NCBI RefSeq assembly: GCF_024539675.1
Contig: NZ_JAHHIT010000106.1
Coordinates: 1-33,407 of the forward strand
Source: Streptomyces hilarionis
GTDB taxonomy: Bacteria > Actinomycetota > Actinomycetes > Streptomycetales > Streptomycetaceae
Direction of reading: 5' to 3'
Length of the DNA stretch: 33,407 bases
Shown here: in pieces, positions 1 through 7,081 of the stretch
Position numbering within the stretch: the first letter of the stretch is position 1
How the letters are laid out: every line of letters starts with the position of its first letter
Notes under the pieces: model-generated
Database searches by the model: none
What the model was told of the DNA's origin: nothing
What the model saw: only the letters and a program-made list of their open reading frames with translations
Made by a program: the position numbers and the translations under genes

Positions 1-1
1 C

Positions 2-799
2 TCCCCCTCCTCCTCTTCCCCCTCCGTTTCCGGGCCGTCCACCTCCGCGCCGCCCGCCGAGGCGCGGTCGCTCGCCGTTCGGCGGGGCGGCGTCCAAGCA
101 CTGCGCGACGTCGATCTCACGGTCCGGCCCGGCGAGACCGTCGCCCTCATGGGGCGCAACGGGGCGGGGAAGTCGACGCTGCTCAACGCGTTCGTGGGCC
201 TGGTCGCGCCGTCCGCCGGCACGGTGCGCGCGGGCGGCGCGATCCCGCACCGCACCTCCCCCCGCGACCTGGTCCGCCGCGTCGGCCTCGTCCCGCAGGA
301 GCCGCGCGACCTGCTCTACGCCGAGACGGTCGCCGCCGAGTGCGCGGCCGCCGACCGCGACGCGCAGGCCGCGCCCGGCACGTGTCGCGCCCTGGTCTCG
401 GAGCTGCTCCCGGGCATCGCGGACGACGCCCACCCCCGCGATCTCTCCGAGGGCCAGCGCCTCACGCTCGCGCTGGCCGTCGTCCTCGCCGCCCGGCCGC
501 CGCTCCTGCTGCTCGACGAGCCCACCCGCGGCCTGGACTACGCGGCGAAGGCCCGGCTGGTCGCCGTCCTGCGCGGGCTGGCCGCGGCCGGTCACGCGAT
601 CGTCCTGGCCACGCACGACGTCGAACTCGCCGCGGAGCTGGCCCACCGGGTGGTGCTGCTCGCGGAGGGCGAGGTGATCGCCGACGGCCCCACGGCACAG
701 GTGGTGGTCTCGTCCCCGTCCTTCGCTCCCCAGGTGACGAAGATCCTCGCGCCGCAGGAGTGGCTCACGGTCGCGCAGGTGAGGCGGGCGCTGCGATGA
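2..799 (+). CDS. ECF-type ABC transporter ATP-binding protein (3' part)
   Basis: The gene is cut by the left window edge; the frame is open from base 2. The visible protein has the Walker A motif GRNGAGKST, a Q-loop (VGLVPQEP), the signature LSEGQ (Glu where LSGGQ has Gly), Walker B (LLLLDEP) and a switch histidine (LATHD). It would hydrolyse ATP at the cytoplasmic face to energise uptake by the next gene product. Before the ATPase fold lies a Ser/Pro-rich stretch (bases 2 to about 60). That looks like a linker rather than an N-terminus, so I infer this is the second half of a fused two-ATPase protein (EcfA1-EcfA2 type). Its stop overlaps the next start by 4 bp (ATGA), so the two are translationally coupled. 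The substrate cannot be told. Confidence 0.88.
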   Translation, partial: SPSSSSPSVSGPSTSAPPAEARSLAVRRGGVQALRDVDLTVRPGETVALMGRNGAGKSTLLNAFVGLVAPSAGTVRAGGAIPHRTSPRDLVRRVGLVPQEPRDLLYAETVAAECAAADRDAQAAPGTCRALVSELLPGIADDAHPRDLSEGQRLTLALAVVLAARPPLLLLDEPTRGLDYAAKARLVAVLRGLAAAGHAIVLATHDVELAAELAHRVVLLAEGEVIADGPTAQVVVSSPSFAPQVTKILAPQEWLTVAQVRRALR

Positions 800-1656
800 C
801 GACCTCTCGGCGGCGGCCCCGCCCGGTGCGGCTGGGCCCCCGCTCCCTGGCCTCGTTGACGCTGGTCGGCGCCGTGGGCGTGATCGCCTTCGGCTGGCCG
901 TTCCTCGCCCCGCCGGGCTCCGCCCTGAACGCGCACGCGCAGGACGCCCCCTGGCTGTTCGCCGGTCTGCTGGTGCTGCTGGTGGCGGTCGTCACGGCGA
1001 CGATCTCCGAGTCCGGGCTCGGCGCGAAGGCGGTGGCGATGCTCGGCGTGCTCGCGGCGACGGGTGCCGCGCTGCGCCCGATCGGCGCGGGGACGGCCGG
1101 CATCGAGCCCATGTTCTTCCTGATGGTGCTGAGCGGCCGGGTCCTGGGCCCCGGGTTCGGCTTCGTGCTGGGCTCGGTGACGATGTTCGCGTCCGCGCTG
1201 CTCACGGGCGGGGTGGGTCCGTGGATGCCGTTCCAGATGCTGGCGATGGGCTGGTTCACGATGGGGGCGGGCCTGCTGCCGGGTCCGGAGCGGCTGCGCG
1301 GCCGGGCCGAGCTGGCGCTGCTGGCGGGGTACGGCTTCCTCGCCGCCTTCGCCTACGGGACGGCGATGAACATGGCGGGCTGGCCGTTCATGGGCGGGAT
1401 GGCCTCGGGGGTGGCCTTCGACCCGGACGGCACGGTCCCGGCGAACCTGGCCCGCTTCGTCGCGTACTGCGTGGCGACGTCGCTGGGCTGGGACCTGGGG
1501 CGGGCGCTGGTGACGGTGCTGCTGACGCTCGCCCTCGGCCCGGCGGTGCTCAGGGCGCTACGCAGAGCCACCCGCAGGGCCGCCTTCGAGACCGCAGTCA
1601 CATTCGAAGGCCCGGACCGACCCGCGAAGGCCGCCCCACGGGCCGTTGACCGGTGA
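796..1656 (+). CDS. ECF transporter S component (substrate-binding membrane subunit)
   Basis: This 286-aa protein has several hydrophobic helices: around residues 15-30, 45-70, 75-95, 105-140, a following Gly/Met-rich helix, and a last one near residue 240. A basic N-terminus precedes them. The layout and the position directly after an EcfA-like ATPase (ATGA overlap) fit the membrane S component of an energy-coupling-factor importer, which captures a vitamin or metal at the outer face. The start is the ATG at 796; the open frame continues upstream, but only as the antisense-free shadow of the ATPase gene. The C-terminal 25 residues are charged and probably cytoplasmic. Substrate specificity is not predictable from what I see. 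No EcfT gene is in view; it may lie upstream of the window. Confidence 0.8.
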   Translation: MTTSRRRPRPVRLGPRSLASLTLVGAVGVIAFGWPFLAPPGSALNAHAQDAPWLFAGLLVLLVAVVTATISESGLGAKAVAMLGVLAATGAALRPIGAGTAGIEPMFFLMVLSGRVLGPGFGFVLGSVTMFASALLTGGVGPWMPFQMLAMGWFTMGAGLLPGPERLRGRAELALLAGYGFLAAFAYGTAMNMAGWPFMGGMASGVAFDPDGTVPANLARFVAYCVATSLGWDLGRALVTVLLTLALGPAVLRALRRATRRAAFETAVTFEGPDRPAKAAPRAVDR

Positions 1657-1986
1657 ACCACCCCACATGACCCACATCACCTACTACCTGACCTAGTCGG
1701 ACAAAAGGTGCGTCATGCCCACGCCATTACCGCCTCTGACCTGCGCATTGAGATCCAGGTCACACAAGGCGCTCTCCCCTCGAGTACGGCCACAACTAGC
1801 AAAAGGGGTCTTTGCGGACAGCGTCGAAGCCTGTTTCTCTGGATGACGTCGCACGGCGCCGACGAGCCTCACGGCCTCGGCCCCACGGCATGCAGCCACC
1901 CACCGCACCTCACGCGGTGCGGCCCACGCACCGCGTGACTCCGGCATGCAAGGCGACCACAACGTCCCCGAAGGAAAAGGTTCTCC
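1657..1986 (+). other. Intergenic leader region of the SLT-domain gene
   Basis: This is 330 bases with no credible gene. It holds a perfect 12-bp stem hairpin (1910-1938) flanked by the 8-bp direct repeat GGCATGCA (1887-1894 and 1943-1950), and the ribosome binding site GAAGGAAAAGG at 1970-1980. I looked for the c-di-AMP (ydaO) riboswitch that often precedes cell-wall hydrolase genes in Streptomyces and did not find its conserved blocks. Confidence 0.6.
1910..1938 (+). promoter_or_regulatory. Perfect 12-bp stem hairpin in the 5' leader
   Basis: Left arm TCACGCGGTGCG (1910-1921), 5-base loop, right arm CGCACCGCGTGA (1927-1938). It sits 48 bp before the GTG of the secreted transglycosylase-like gene. 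It has no T-run, so it is not a classical terminator. It could be an RNA stability or attenuation element, or a dimeric repressor operator. Confidence 0.55.
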
Positions 1987-2403
1987 GTGTCCGTCTCCGT
2001 CATCCGTCGCATCGCTTCCCCGAAGAAGGCCCTCACCGGCATCGCCGTGGCCGCCGCCACCGCGGGCATGGCGCTGTCCGCAGCCCCCGCCCACGCCGCG
2101 ACGACCTCCTCCGCCGCCCAGGCACAGGCGATCGCGCACAAGATGATCCCGAACGCGGCGCAGTACCAGGCCTTCTCCAACATCGTGAAGCACGAGAGCG
2201 GCTGGGACGTCAACGCCACCAACTCCTCCTCCGGCGCCTACGGCCTGGTCCAGGCGCTGCCCGGCTCCAAGATGGCCTCGGCCGGCTCCGACTGGAAGAG
2301 CAACGCCAAGACCCAGATCAAGTGGGGCCTGGACTACATGAACTCCCGCTACGGCAGCCCGGTCGCCGCCTGGAACTTCTGGCAGGCGAACGGCTGGTAC
2401 TGA
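1987..2403 (+). CDS. Secreted transglycosylase SLT-domain protein
   Basis: This 138-aa protein has a clear Sec signal peptide: a basic start, a hydrophobic core at about residues 16-33, and cleavage probably after AHA at residue 37. The mature domain is short and lysozyme-like. HESGWD contains the likely catalytic Glu70, followed by SSGAYGLVQALPGSKM, matching the ES and GLMQ motifs of goose-lysozyme/SLT proteins, and by a repeated-Trp end (AAWNFWQANGWY). The expected role is cleavage of peptidoglycan glycan strands outside the cell during growth or development. The start is the GTG at 1987, supported by GAAGGAAAAGG about 7 bases upstream. It is monocistronic: a long leader before it and a strong terminator after it. 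Confidence 0.88.
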   Translation: MSVSVIRRIASPKKALTGIAVAAATAGMALSAAPAHAATTSSAAQAQAIAHKMIPNAAQYQAFSNIVKHESGWDVNATNSSSGAYGLVQALPGSKMASAGSDWKSNAKTQIKWGLDYMNSRYGSPVAAWNFWQANGWY

Positions 2404-2462
2404 GCCGGACCCCCGTGAACCCCTGAGTTCACCCCCCAAGAACGCGCGCTCAGCGCGCCGAG

Positions 2463-2497
2463 AGCGGCGGCCCCCGATCCCCGGGGCCGCCGCTTTC
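2463..2497 (+). terminator. Rho-independent-type terminator after the SLT-domain gene
   Basis: Perfect 12-bp GC stem: AGCGGCGGCCCC (2463-2474) pairs with GGGGCCGCCGCT (2483-2494) across an 8-base loop, followed by a short TTT. It lies 60 bp after the stop codon. Confidence 0.75.
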
Positions 2498-2562
2498 GGC
2501 GCTGCACGACCCCTCCGTGGCGACTTCGGCGTTTCCTCACCTCTTCGTGCTGCACTGAGCGG

Positions 2563-3282
2563 ATGACCGGCACCGAGCACCCGACCGAGCCGCCGCGCGA
2601 TCCGCAGGCCCGGGGCCCACACGACGGACGCGGCCTGCGTCTGGTTCCCGCCCTCCTCGCCCTGACCGCCATGAGCGGCCTGATCGACGCGGTGACCTAT
2701 CTCGGCCTCGGCCACGTCTTCACCGCCAACATGACGGGCAACGTCGTCGTCCTCGGCTTCGCCGCCGCCGGCGCGCCGGGATTCTCGGTCCCGCACACGG
2801 CGGCCTCACTCGCCTGCTTCCTGCTGGGCGCCGCCACCGGCGGCCGGGTGACGCGGCGCATGGGCGCGCGTTCCCGCCGCACGCTGGCCCGGGTCACGCT
2901 GGGCGCGGAGGCTCTTCTCCTGGTCGCCGCAGCGGCCGTGGCGGCCGTCACGGCGGACGACGCCCCGGCCACCGTCTACACGATCATCGCCCTGACCGCC
3001 TTCGCGATGGGGCTGCGCAACGCGACGGTCCGCAAGCTGGCGGTCCGCGGCCTCACCACGACCACCGTCGTGACCATGACCCTGACCGGCCTGGCCGCCG
3101 ACTCGCGGGCGGGCGACGGCACCCGCCCGCACTCCCCGCGCCGCGCCGGGTCCGTGACCGCGATGTTCGCGGGCGCGGTCCTCGGCGCGGTCCTGGTGCT
3201 CCACCACGACCTGTCGGTTCCGCTGCTGCTGGCGGCCGTGACGTCGGCGGTCCTGGCGTGCACGGTGGCCGACCGGGACTGA
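2563..3282 (+). CDS. DUF1275 (YoaK-like) membrane protein
   Basis: This 239-aa protein opens with a hydrophilic stretch of about 25 residues and then has roughly six hydrophobic segments. The family signature is visible: SGLIDAVTYLGLGHVFTANMTGN near residues 38-60, with the conserved Asp and the TANMTGN motif. A second helical part carries FAMGLRNATVRKL and TTVVTMTLTGL, also typical of the family. The biochemical function of DUF1275 is unknown. The start is the ATG at 2563, with no strong ribosome binding site. No partner gene is linked to it: the upstream gene is terminated and the downstream gene converges on it. The last 41 bp are imperfectly duplicated just after the stop (see the repeat at 3241). 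Confidence 0.85.
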   Translation: MTGTEHPTEPPRDPQARGPHDGRGLRLVPALLALTAMSGLIDAVTYLGLGHVFTANMTGNVVVLGFAAAGAPGFSVPHTAASLACFLLGAATGGRVTRRMGARSRRTLARVTLGAEALLLVAAAAVAAVTADDAPATVYTIIALTAFAMGLRNATVRKLAVRGLTTTTVVTMTLTGLAADSRAGDGTRPHSPRRAGSVTAMFAGAVLGAVLVLHHDLSVPLLLAAVTSAVLACTVADRD

Positions 3283-3322
3283 CGCCGGCGGTCCTGGCGT
3301 GCTCGGCGACCGACCCGGACCG
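3241..3322. repeat. Imperfect 41-bp tandem duplication at a gene end
   Basis: Bases 3241-3281 (the 3' end of the DUF1275 gene) are repeated with few changes at 3282-3322; both copies contain CGGCGGTCCTGGCGTGC. A second small direct repeat, TGCCGATCCGCA, occurs twice at about 3356-3383. This looks like replication-slippage debris between convergent genes. Confidence 0.7.
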
Positions 3323-3389
3323 ACACGGGCGCCGGCCCGCGCCCCCGGCACCCCGTGCCGATCCGCACCCTGTGCCGATCCGCATCCCG

Positions 3390-4628
3390 TCACCCCGCGT
3401 CGACGCGCAGCTCCTTCACGCCGTTGATCCAGGCGGACCGCAGCCGGCGCGGATCCTCGACCAGGCGCAGGTCCGGCATCGCATCGGCGAGGGCGTTGAA
3501 GATGAGGTTGATCTCCAGCACGGCGAGCGACTTGCCGAGGCAGAAGTGCGGTCCGCCCCCGCCGAACCCGAGGTGCGGATTGGGGTCGCGGGTGACGTCG
3601 AAGTCGTCGGGCCGGTCGAACACCTCGGGGTCACGGTTGGCGGAGGCGTAGAAGATCCCGACCCGGTCGCCCTTCCTGATCTGCTTGCCGCCGAGCTCGG
3701 TGTCCTGGGTGGCGGTCCGCTGGAAGGCGACGACGGGCGTGGCCCACCGCACGATCTCCTCGGCGGCCGTCGCGGGCCGCTCCCGCTTGTACAGCTCCCA
3801 CTGCTCGGGGTGCGTGAGGAAGGCGTGCATCCCGTGCGTGGTGGCGTTGCGGGTCGTCTCGTTCCCGGCGACGGCGAGCATCAGCACGAAGAACCCGAAC
3901 TCGTCGGAGTTGAGGTTGCCCTCGTTCTCGGCGGCCACCAGCGTCGAGACGATGTCCTGGGCGGGGCACTTCTTCCGCTCGGCGGCCATGTCCATGGCGT
4001 ACGCGAGGATCTCGGCGGCGGACTGCTGGCCGACCTCGGCGGTGATCGCGTACTCGGGGTCGTCGTACGCGATCATCTTGTTGGACCAGTCGAAGATCTT
4101 GGCGCGGTCGTCCTGCGGGACTCCGATGAGTTCCGCGATGGCCTGAAGCGGCAGCTCCGAGGCGACGGACGTCACGAAGTCGAAGGAGCCGCCCCCCTGT
4201 TCACGGGCGGCCGCGACGATGGCGGTGGCCCGCGCCCGCAACCGCTCCTCGAGCCCCCGGATCGCCCTCGGGGTGAACCCCCGCTGCACGATCTGCCGCA
4301 CCCGCGTGTGCTCGGGCGGGTCCATGTTCAGCAGGATGAAGCGCTGGGCGTCGATCGAGGCGCGCTCGATGTGCTCGTTGAACCGGATGATCGCCGTGTT
4401 GAGGTAGGAGGAGTAGATCTCGGGGTGCGTGGACACGTACTTCACGTCGGCGTGCCGGGTCACGGCCCAGTACCCCGCGTCCTGGAAGCCGGCGACATTG
4501 CCCGTCTGCGGGATCCAGCGGACCGGTTCGGCCTGTCGCAGCGCGGCGAACTCCGGCAGGGGCACTTGGTGTTGCAGCAGGTCGGGGTCGGTGAAGTCGA
4601 ACCCGTCGGGAAGCGCTGGACAGGGCAT
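3390..4628 (-). CDS. cyp125: CYP125-like cytochrome P450 (steroid C26/27-monooxygenase)
   Basis: This 412-aa soluble P450 has the I-helix oxygen-activation motif AGNETT (residues 254-259), the ExxR motif (Glu291-Arg294) and the haem loop FGGGGPHFCLG with the axial Cys363. Many blocks match mycobacterial CYP125: GFDFTDPDLL near the start, LLNMDPPEHTR, GFTPRAI, ELPLQAIAELIGVPQDDR, DEFGFFVLMLAVAGNETTRN, and EEIVRWATPVVAFQRTA. CYP125 oxidises the terminal methyl of cholesterol or cholestenone to start side-chain degradation. It needs ferredoxin and reductase partners, which are not in this window. The start is the ATG at 4628 with GGAG 7 bases upstream. It is divergent from the FadA5-like thiolase and shares with it a 159-bp region containing a KstR-like operator. 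The family is secure; the exact substrate is inferred. Confidence 0.9.
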   Translation of the reverse strand: MPCPALPDGFDFTDPDLLQHQVPLPEFAALRQAEPVRWIPQTGNVAGFQDAGYWAVTRHADVKYVSTHPEIYSSYLNTAIIRFNEHIERASIDAQRFILLNMDPPEHTRVRQIVQRGFTPRAIRGLEERLRARATAIVAAAREQGGGSFDFVTSVASELPLQAIAELIGVPQDDRAKIFDWSNKMIAYDDPEYAITAEVGQQSAAEILAYAMDMAAERKKCPAQDIVSTLVAAENEGNLNSDEFGFFVLMLAVAGNETTRNATTHGMHAFLTHPEQWELYKRERPATAAEEIVRWATPVVAFQRTATQDTELGGKQIRKGDRVGIFYASANRDPEVFDRPDDFDVTRDPNPHLGFGGGGPHFCLGKSLAVLEINLIFNALADAMPDLRLVEDPRRLRSAWINGVKELRVDAG

Positions 4629-4748
4629 CGGCGGCTCCAGCCGTCTGACGAGCCATCAGAAACAGAGTGCGGCGAAGGTAGTTCAGGACCCTTGAGGCTG
4701 CAAGACCCTTGCGGTGACGCACATCACGTCAGCAGACTGCAAGGAGCA

Positions 4749-4770
4749 GAACTAGAACACGTACTAGTTC
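4749..4770. promoter_or_regulatory. KstR-like steroid-regulon operator
   Basis: A perfect 7-bp inverted repeat, GAACTAG (4749-4755) and CTAGTTC (4764-4770), brackets AACACGTA. The inner 14 bases (4753-4766) fit the published KstR consensus TnnAACnnGTTnnA at seven of eight fixed positions (GTA instead of GTT). It sits 18 bp before the thiolase ATG and 121 bp from the divergent P450 start, so a bound TetR-type repressor could control at least the thiolase and possibly both genes. Confidence 0.75.
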
Positions 4771-4787
4771 CGAAGGGATCCGCACCC

Positions 4788-5957
4788 ATGGCCGCCGAAC
4801 CCGTGATCGTGGAAGCAGTCCGCACCCCCATCGGCAAGCGCGGCGGCGCGCTCGCCAACCTGCACCCCGCCTACCTCCTGGGCGAGACCTACCGCGAGCT
4901 CCTCGGCCGCACCGGCATCCCCGCCGACGCGGTCGAACAGATCGTCGGCGGCACGGTGACCCACGCCGGCGAACAGTCCATGAACCCCGCGAGGACCGCC
5001 TGGCTCACCGTGGGCCTCCCCTACGAGACGGCGGCGACGACGGTCGACTGCCAGTGCGGCTCCTCGCAGCAGGCCTCGCACATGACGGCCAACATGATCG
5101 CGGCCGGCGTGATCGACGTCGGGATCTCGTGCGGGGTCGAAGCGATGTCGCGAGTCCCCCTCGGCTCGGGCTCCAAGCACGGCCCCGGCAAACCGTTCCC
5201 GGACGAGTGGAACGTGGACCTCCCCAACCAGTTCGAGGCGGCGGAACGCATCGCACGCAGAAGGGGGTTGAGCCGCGAGGACGTCGACGCCCTCGGCCTC
5301 CTCTCCCAGACGCGGGCGGCCACCGCCTGGTCGGAGGAGCGCTTCAAGCGCGAGACGTTCGCGGTCCAGGTCCCGACGACGGAGGAGGAGCAGGCGGCCG
5401 GCCAGGGCATGTGGCGCCTGGTCGACCGCGACGAGGGACTGCGCGACACGTCCACGGAAGCCTTGGCGGGCCTCAAGCCGGTGATGCCGACGGCGATCCA
5501 CACGGCCGGCAACTCCTCGCAGATCAGCGACGGCGCCGCGGCGATCATGTGGGCGTCGAAGCGGATGGCGAAGGCCCTGAAGCTGAAGCCGCGGGCGCGG
5601 ATCGTGGCCCAGGCCCTGGTGGGAGCCGACCCGCACTTCCACCTGGACGGCCCCGTGGACGCGACGAAGGCCGTCCTGGGCAAGGCGGGCATGTCCCTGA
5701 AGGACATCGACCTGGTCGAGATCAACGAGGCGTTCGCGTCGGTGGTGCTGAGCTGGTCCCAGGTCTTCGAGGCCGACATGGCCAAGGTCAACGTCAACGG
5801 CGGCGCCATCGCCCTCGGCCACCCGGTCGGCGCGACGGGCGCCCGCCTCATCACCACGGCCCTGCACGAACTGGAACGCACCGACAAGGAGTTCGCCCTG
5901 ATCACCATGTGCGCGGGCGGCGCATTGGCTACGGGGACGATCATCCAGCGGCTGTAG
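4788..5957 (+). CDS. fadA5: FadA5-like steroid-CoA thiolase (acetyl-CoA acetyltransferase family)
   Basis: This 389-aa type II thiolase carries the nucleophile Cys90 in TTVDCQCGSSQQA, His345 in ALGHPVG and the second active-site cysteine Cys375 in CAGGALATG. Long stretches resemble mycobacterial FadA5: VIVEA-R-PIGKR at the start, the GEQS block, DVGISCGVEAMSRV, VDLPNQFEAAERIA, and HTAGNSSQISDGAAA. FadA5 cleaves 3-ketoacyl-CoA intermediates of the cholesterol side chain, releasing acetyl- or propionyl-CoA. The start is the ATG at 4788 behind GAAGGG; the open frame runs far upstream, but that part is antisense to the P450. It pairs logically with the divergent CYP125: oxidation first, then beta-oxidation. 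Other steroid genes are not in view. Confidence 0.9.
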   Translation: MAAEPVIVEAVRTPIGKRGGALANLHPAYLLGETYRELLGRTGIPADAVEQIVGGTVTHAGEQSMNPARTAWLTVGLPYETAATTVDCQCGSSQQASHMTANMIAAGVIDVGISCGVEAMSRVPLGSGSKHGPGKPFPDEWNVDLPNQFEAAERIARRRGLSREDVDALGLLSQTRAATAWSEERFKRETFAVQVPTTEEEQAAGQGMWRLVDRDEGLRDTSTEALAGLKPVMPTAIHTAGNSSQISDGAAAIMWASKRMAKALKLKPRARIVAQALVGADPHFHLDGPVDATKAVLGKAGMSLKDIDLVEINEAFASVVLSWSQVFEADMAKVNVNGGAIALGHPVGATGARLITTALHELERTDKEFALITMCAGGALATGTIIQRL

Positions 5958-5984
5958 TCCGACGGCGGAAGAGGACCGAGAAGA

Positions 5985-6017
5985 CGGCGGGCTCAATCCT
6001 GAGGATCGGGCCCGCCG
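5985..6017 (+). terminator. Hairpin after the thiolase gene
   Basis: CGGCGGGC (5985-5992) pairs with GCCCGCCG (6010-6017), with a nested ATCC/GGAT stem inside. It lies 28 bp after the thiolase stop. There is no U-run, as is common for Streptomyces terminators. Confidence 0.5.
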
Positions 6018-6215
6018 GGGCCTTGGAGTAACGCACCGCGACGACGGCTGCACTCTATATCTCCGCGACCTCGACACGATCACCCCCCTGGTCACCATTG
6101 CACGATGACTTAGGCCAGACGGTGCTCGCCATAGCGCTCCTCGCCCCCAGCGCACGCGAGCGGCCCCACCAGAATGAACCTGGTGACGCCGCCCGATGTC
6201 CATTCCGGTTCAGCA

Positions 6216-6557
6216 TCAGGCGACGGATGCAACACCACGATAATAATCGGCGGCTTGCTTCAGCGCGACGGCCAATGCCACCAGCCCTTCACAGTGGCGC
6301 CATTCCTGAGTTCCCTCTTCACAGGCCCGCCAAACTCGAACATATTCGTCATCAAGCTCTGACGATTTGATCACGATGTCATCAAATTCAGCATCGGAGA
6401 ATTTACGCCTTCCGGAATCCAGGAAACGCTCATTCAATTCTTCGCGCGCGACGAGAAGTTCACCCACTCGACGAAGATGCAATCCGCCGACTCTCGGGCT
6501 GGAGATAATTTCAGCCAAGACCTTGATGTACTCGGACGGGCCACCTGCTTGACTCAC
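6216..6557 (-). CDS. Candidate immunity protein of the displaced RHS tail
   Basis: This 113-aa soluble, mostly helical, acidic protein is one I do not recognise by family. Its GTG start overlaps the TGA of the upstream RHS tail by 4 bp (GTGA), the coupling typical of toxin/immunity pairs. It contains an Arg/Glu-rich helix (VARRELNERF-like region near residues 30-45), a charged Ser-Glu-Leu-Asp-Asp-Glu-Tyr segment, and WRACEEGTQEWRHC near residues 75-90 with two Trp and two Cys. No signal peptide or membrane segment is present, which suits a cytoplasmic inhibitor. The region is more AT-rich than the flanking genes, consistent with acquisition from elsewhere. The immunity role is inferred only from position. 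With its toxin headless, it may now serve as protection against relatives that deliver that toxin. Confidence 0.6.
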   Translation of the reverse strand: MSQAGGPSEYIKVLAEIISSPRVGGLHLRRVGELLVAREELNERFLDSGRRKFSDAEFDDIVIKSSELDDEYVRVWRACEEGTQEWRHCEGLVALAVALKQAADYYRGVASVA

Positions 6558-7003
6558 CCTCTGTTCATCCTTCCTCGTAGCACAGCCATCCCGCGACGCC
6601 CTTCCGGGAGGTTGACCCCACCAGCCCGCAGGATGTCAACACGATAGGTCACGCAGCTATTGCCCATTCCGTCGTACGCTCCGAGGTCCGCATCAATGGT
6701 CCTCCCTTGTGCCCCATAGGCAGCCTCTGCGTTCCGCAACTTGAAAGTGAGACTCCTTATGTTAGGACCGAGATCTTCAGGGAAGGCATGCGCACCTGTG
6801 GTAGGAAGCCCGCTGTACTGACCCGGCTTGGCGGGAATTCCATTGATTACCTGCTCGGTAATCTGTGACTGACCGTCGGCCATATCGATTCGAATTATGG
6901 CGTGTCCGGTACGCTCCATGTCGAGGTCATACGAAACGGTGGCAGTGCGACCACAGTTATGGACGAGGACCGGCGTCGCCCCAGCCAGTACATAGCACGT
7001 GTG
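6554..7003 (-). pseudogene. Displaced RHS C-terminal tail: end of HINT domain plus 132-aa toxin module
   Basis: Reading the minus strand from 7003, the frame begins HTCYVLAGATPVLVHNC. The main RHS protein has HAYYVLAGATPVLVHNC at the end of its HINT domain. The two agree at 15 of 17 residues but only 41 of 51 bases, with mostly silent differences. A stop codon lies immediately upstream (7004-7006), so the RHS head is missing. After the Cys (codon 6953-6955) come 132 residues different from the main toxin. A His in ERTGHAIIRI and a later Cys in NSCVTYRVDILRAGGV recall the His-then-Cys order of circularly permuted papain-like (NlpC/P60, YiiX/LRAT) enzymes; this is an inference from motif shape. 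An internal ATG at 6919 could start a 121-aa product. It overlaps the candidate immunity gene by 4 bp. It is either a broken rhs relic or a silent cassette available for recombination into the intact gene. Confidence 0.75.
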
Positions 7004-7007
7004 CTAC

Positions 7008-7024
7008 GAGCTCGTAACACGATC
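7008..7024 (+). repeat. 17-bp inverted repeat, left copy
   Basis: GAGCTCGTAACACGATC, perfectly inverted at 8405-8421. The trinucleotide TAC stands just outside both copies (7005-7007 and 8422-8424), which could be a short target duplication. The outer part of the left copy with its flank is itself palindromic, so the exact end is ambiguous. Confidence 0.75.
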
Positions 7025-7081
7025 TTGTTGAGGTGTCGTGGTGGGCCGTGACTGGTGTGCTGATTCGGCCGTTCGTGATGT

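Noticed and set aside
1657..1986. c-di-AMP (ydaO) riboswitch before the SLT-domain gene
   Set aside because: Expected in this gene context, but the conserved GGGGAACC-type blocks are not there.
3258..4787. The long N-terminal extension of the thiolase frame
   Set aside because: This part is antisense to the P450; thiolase homology begins at the ATG at 4788, with a ribosome binding site and an operator in front.
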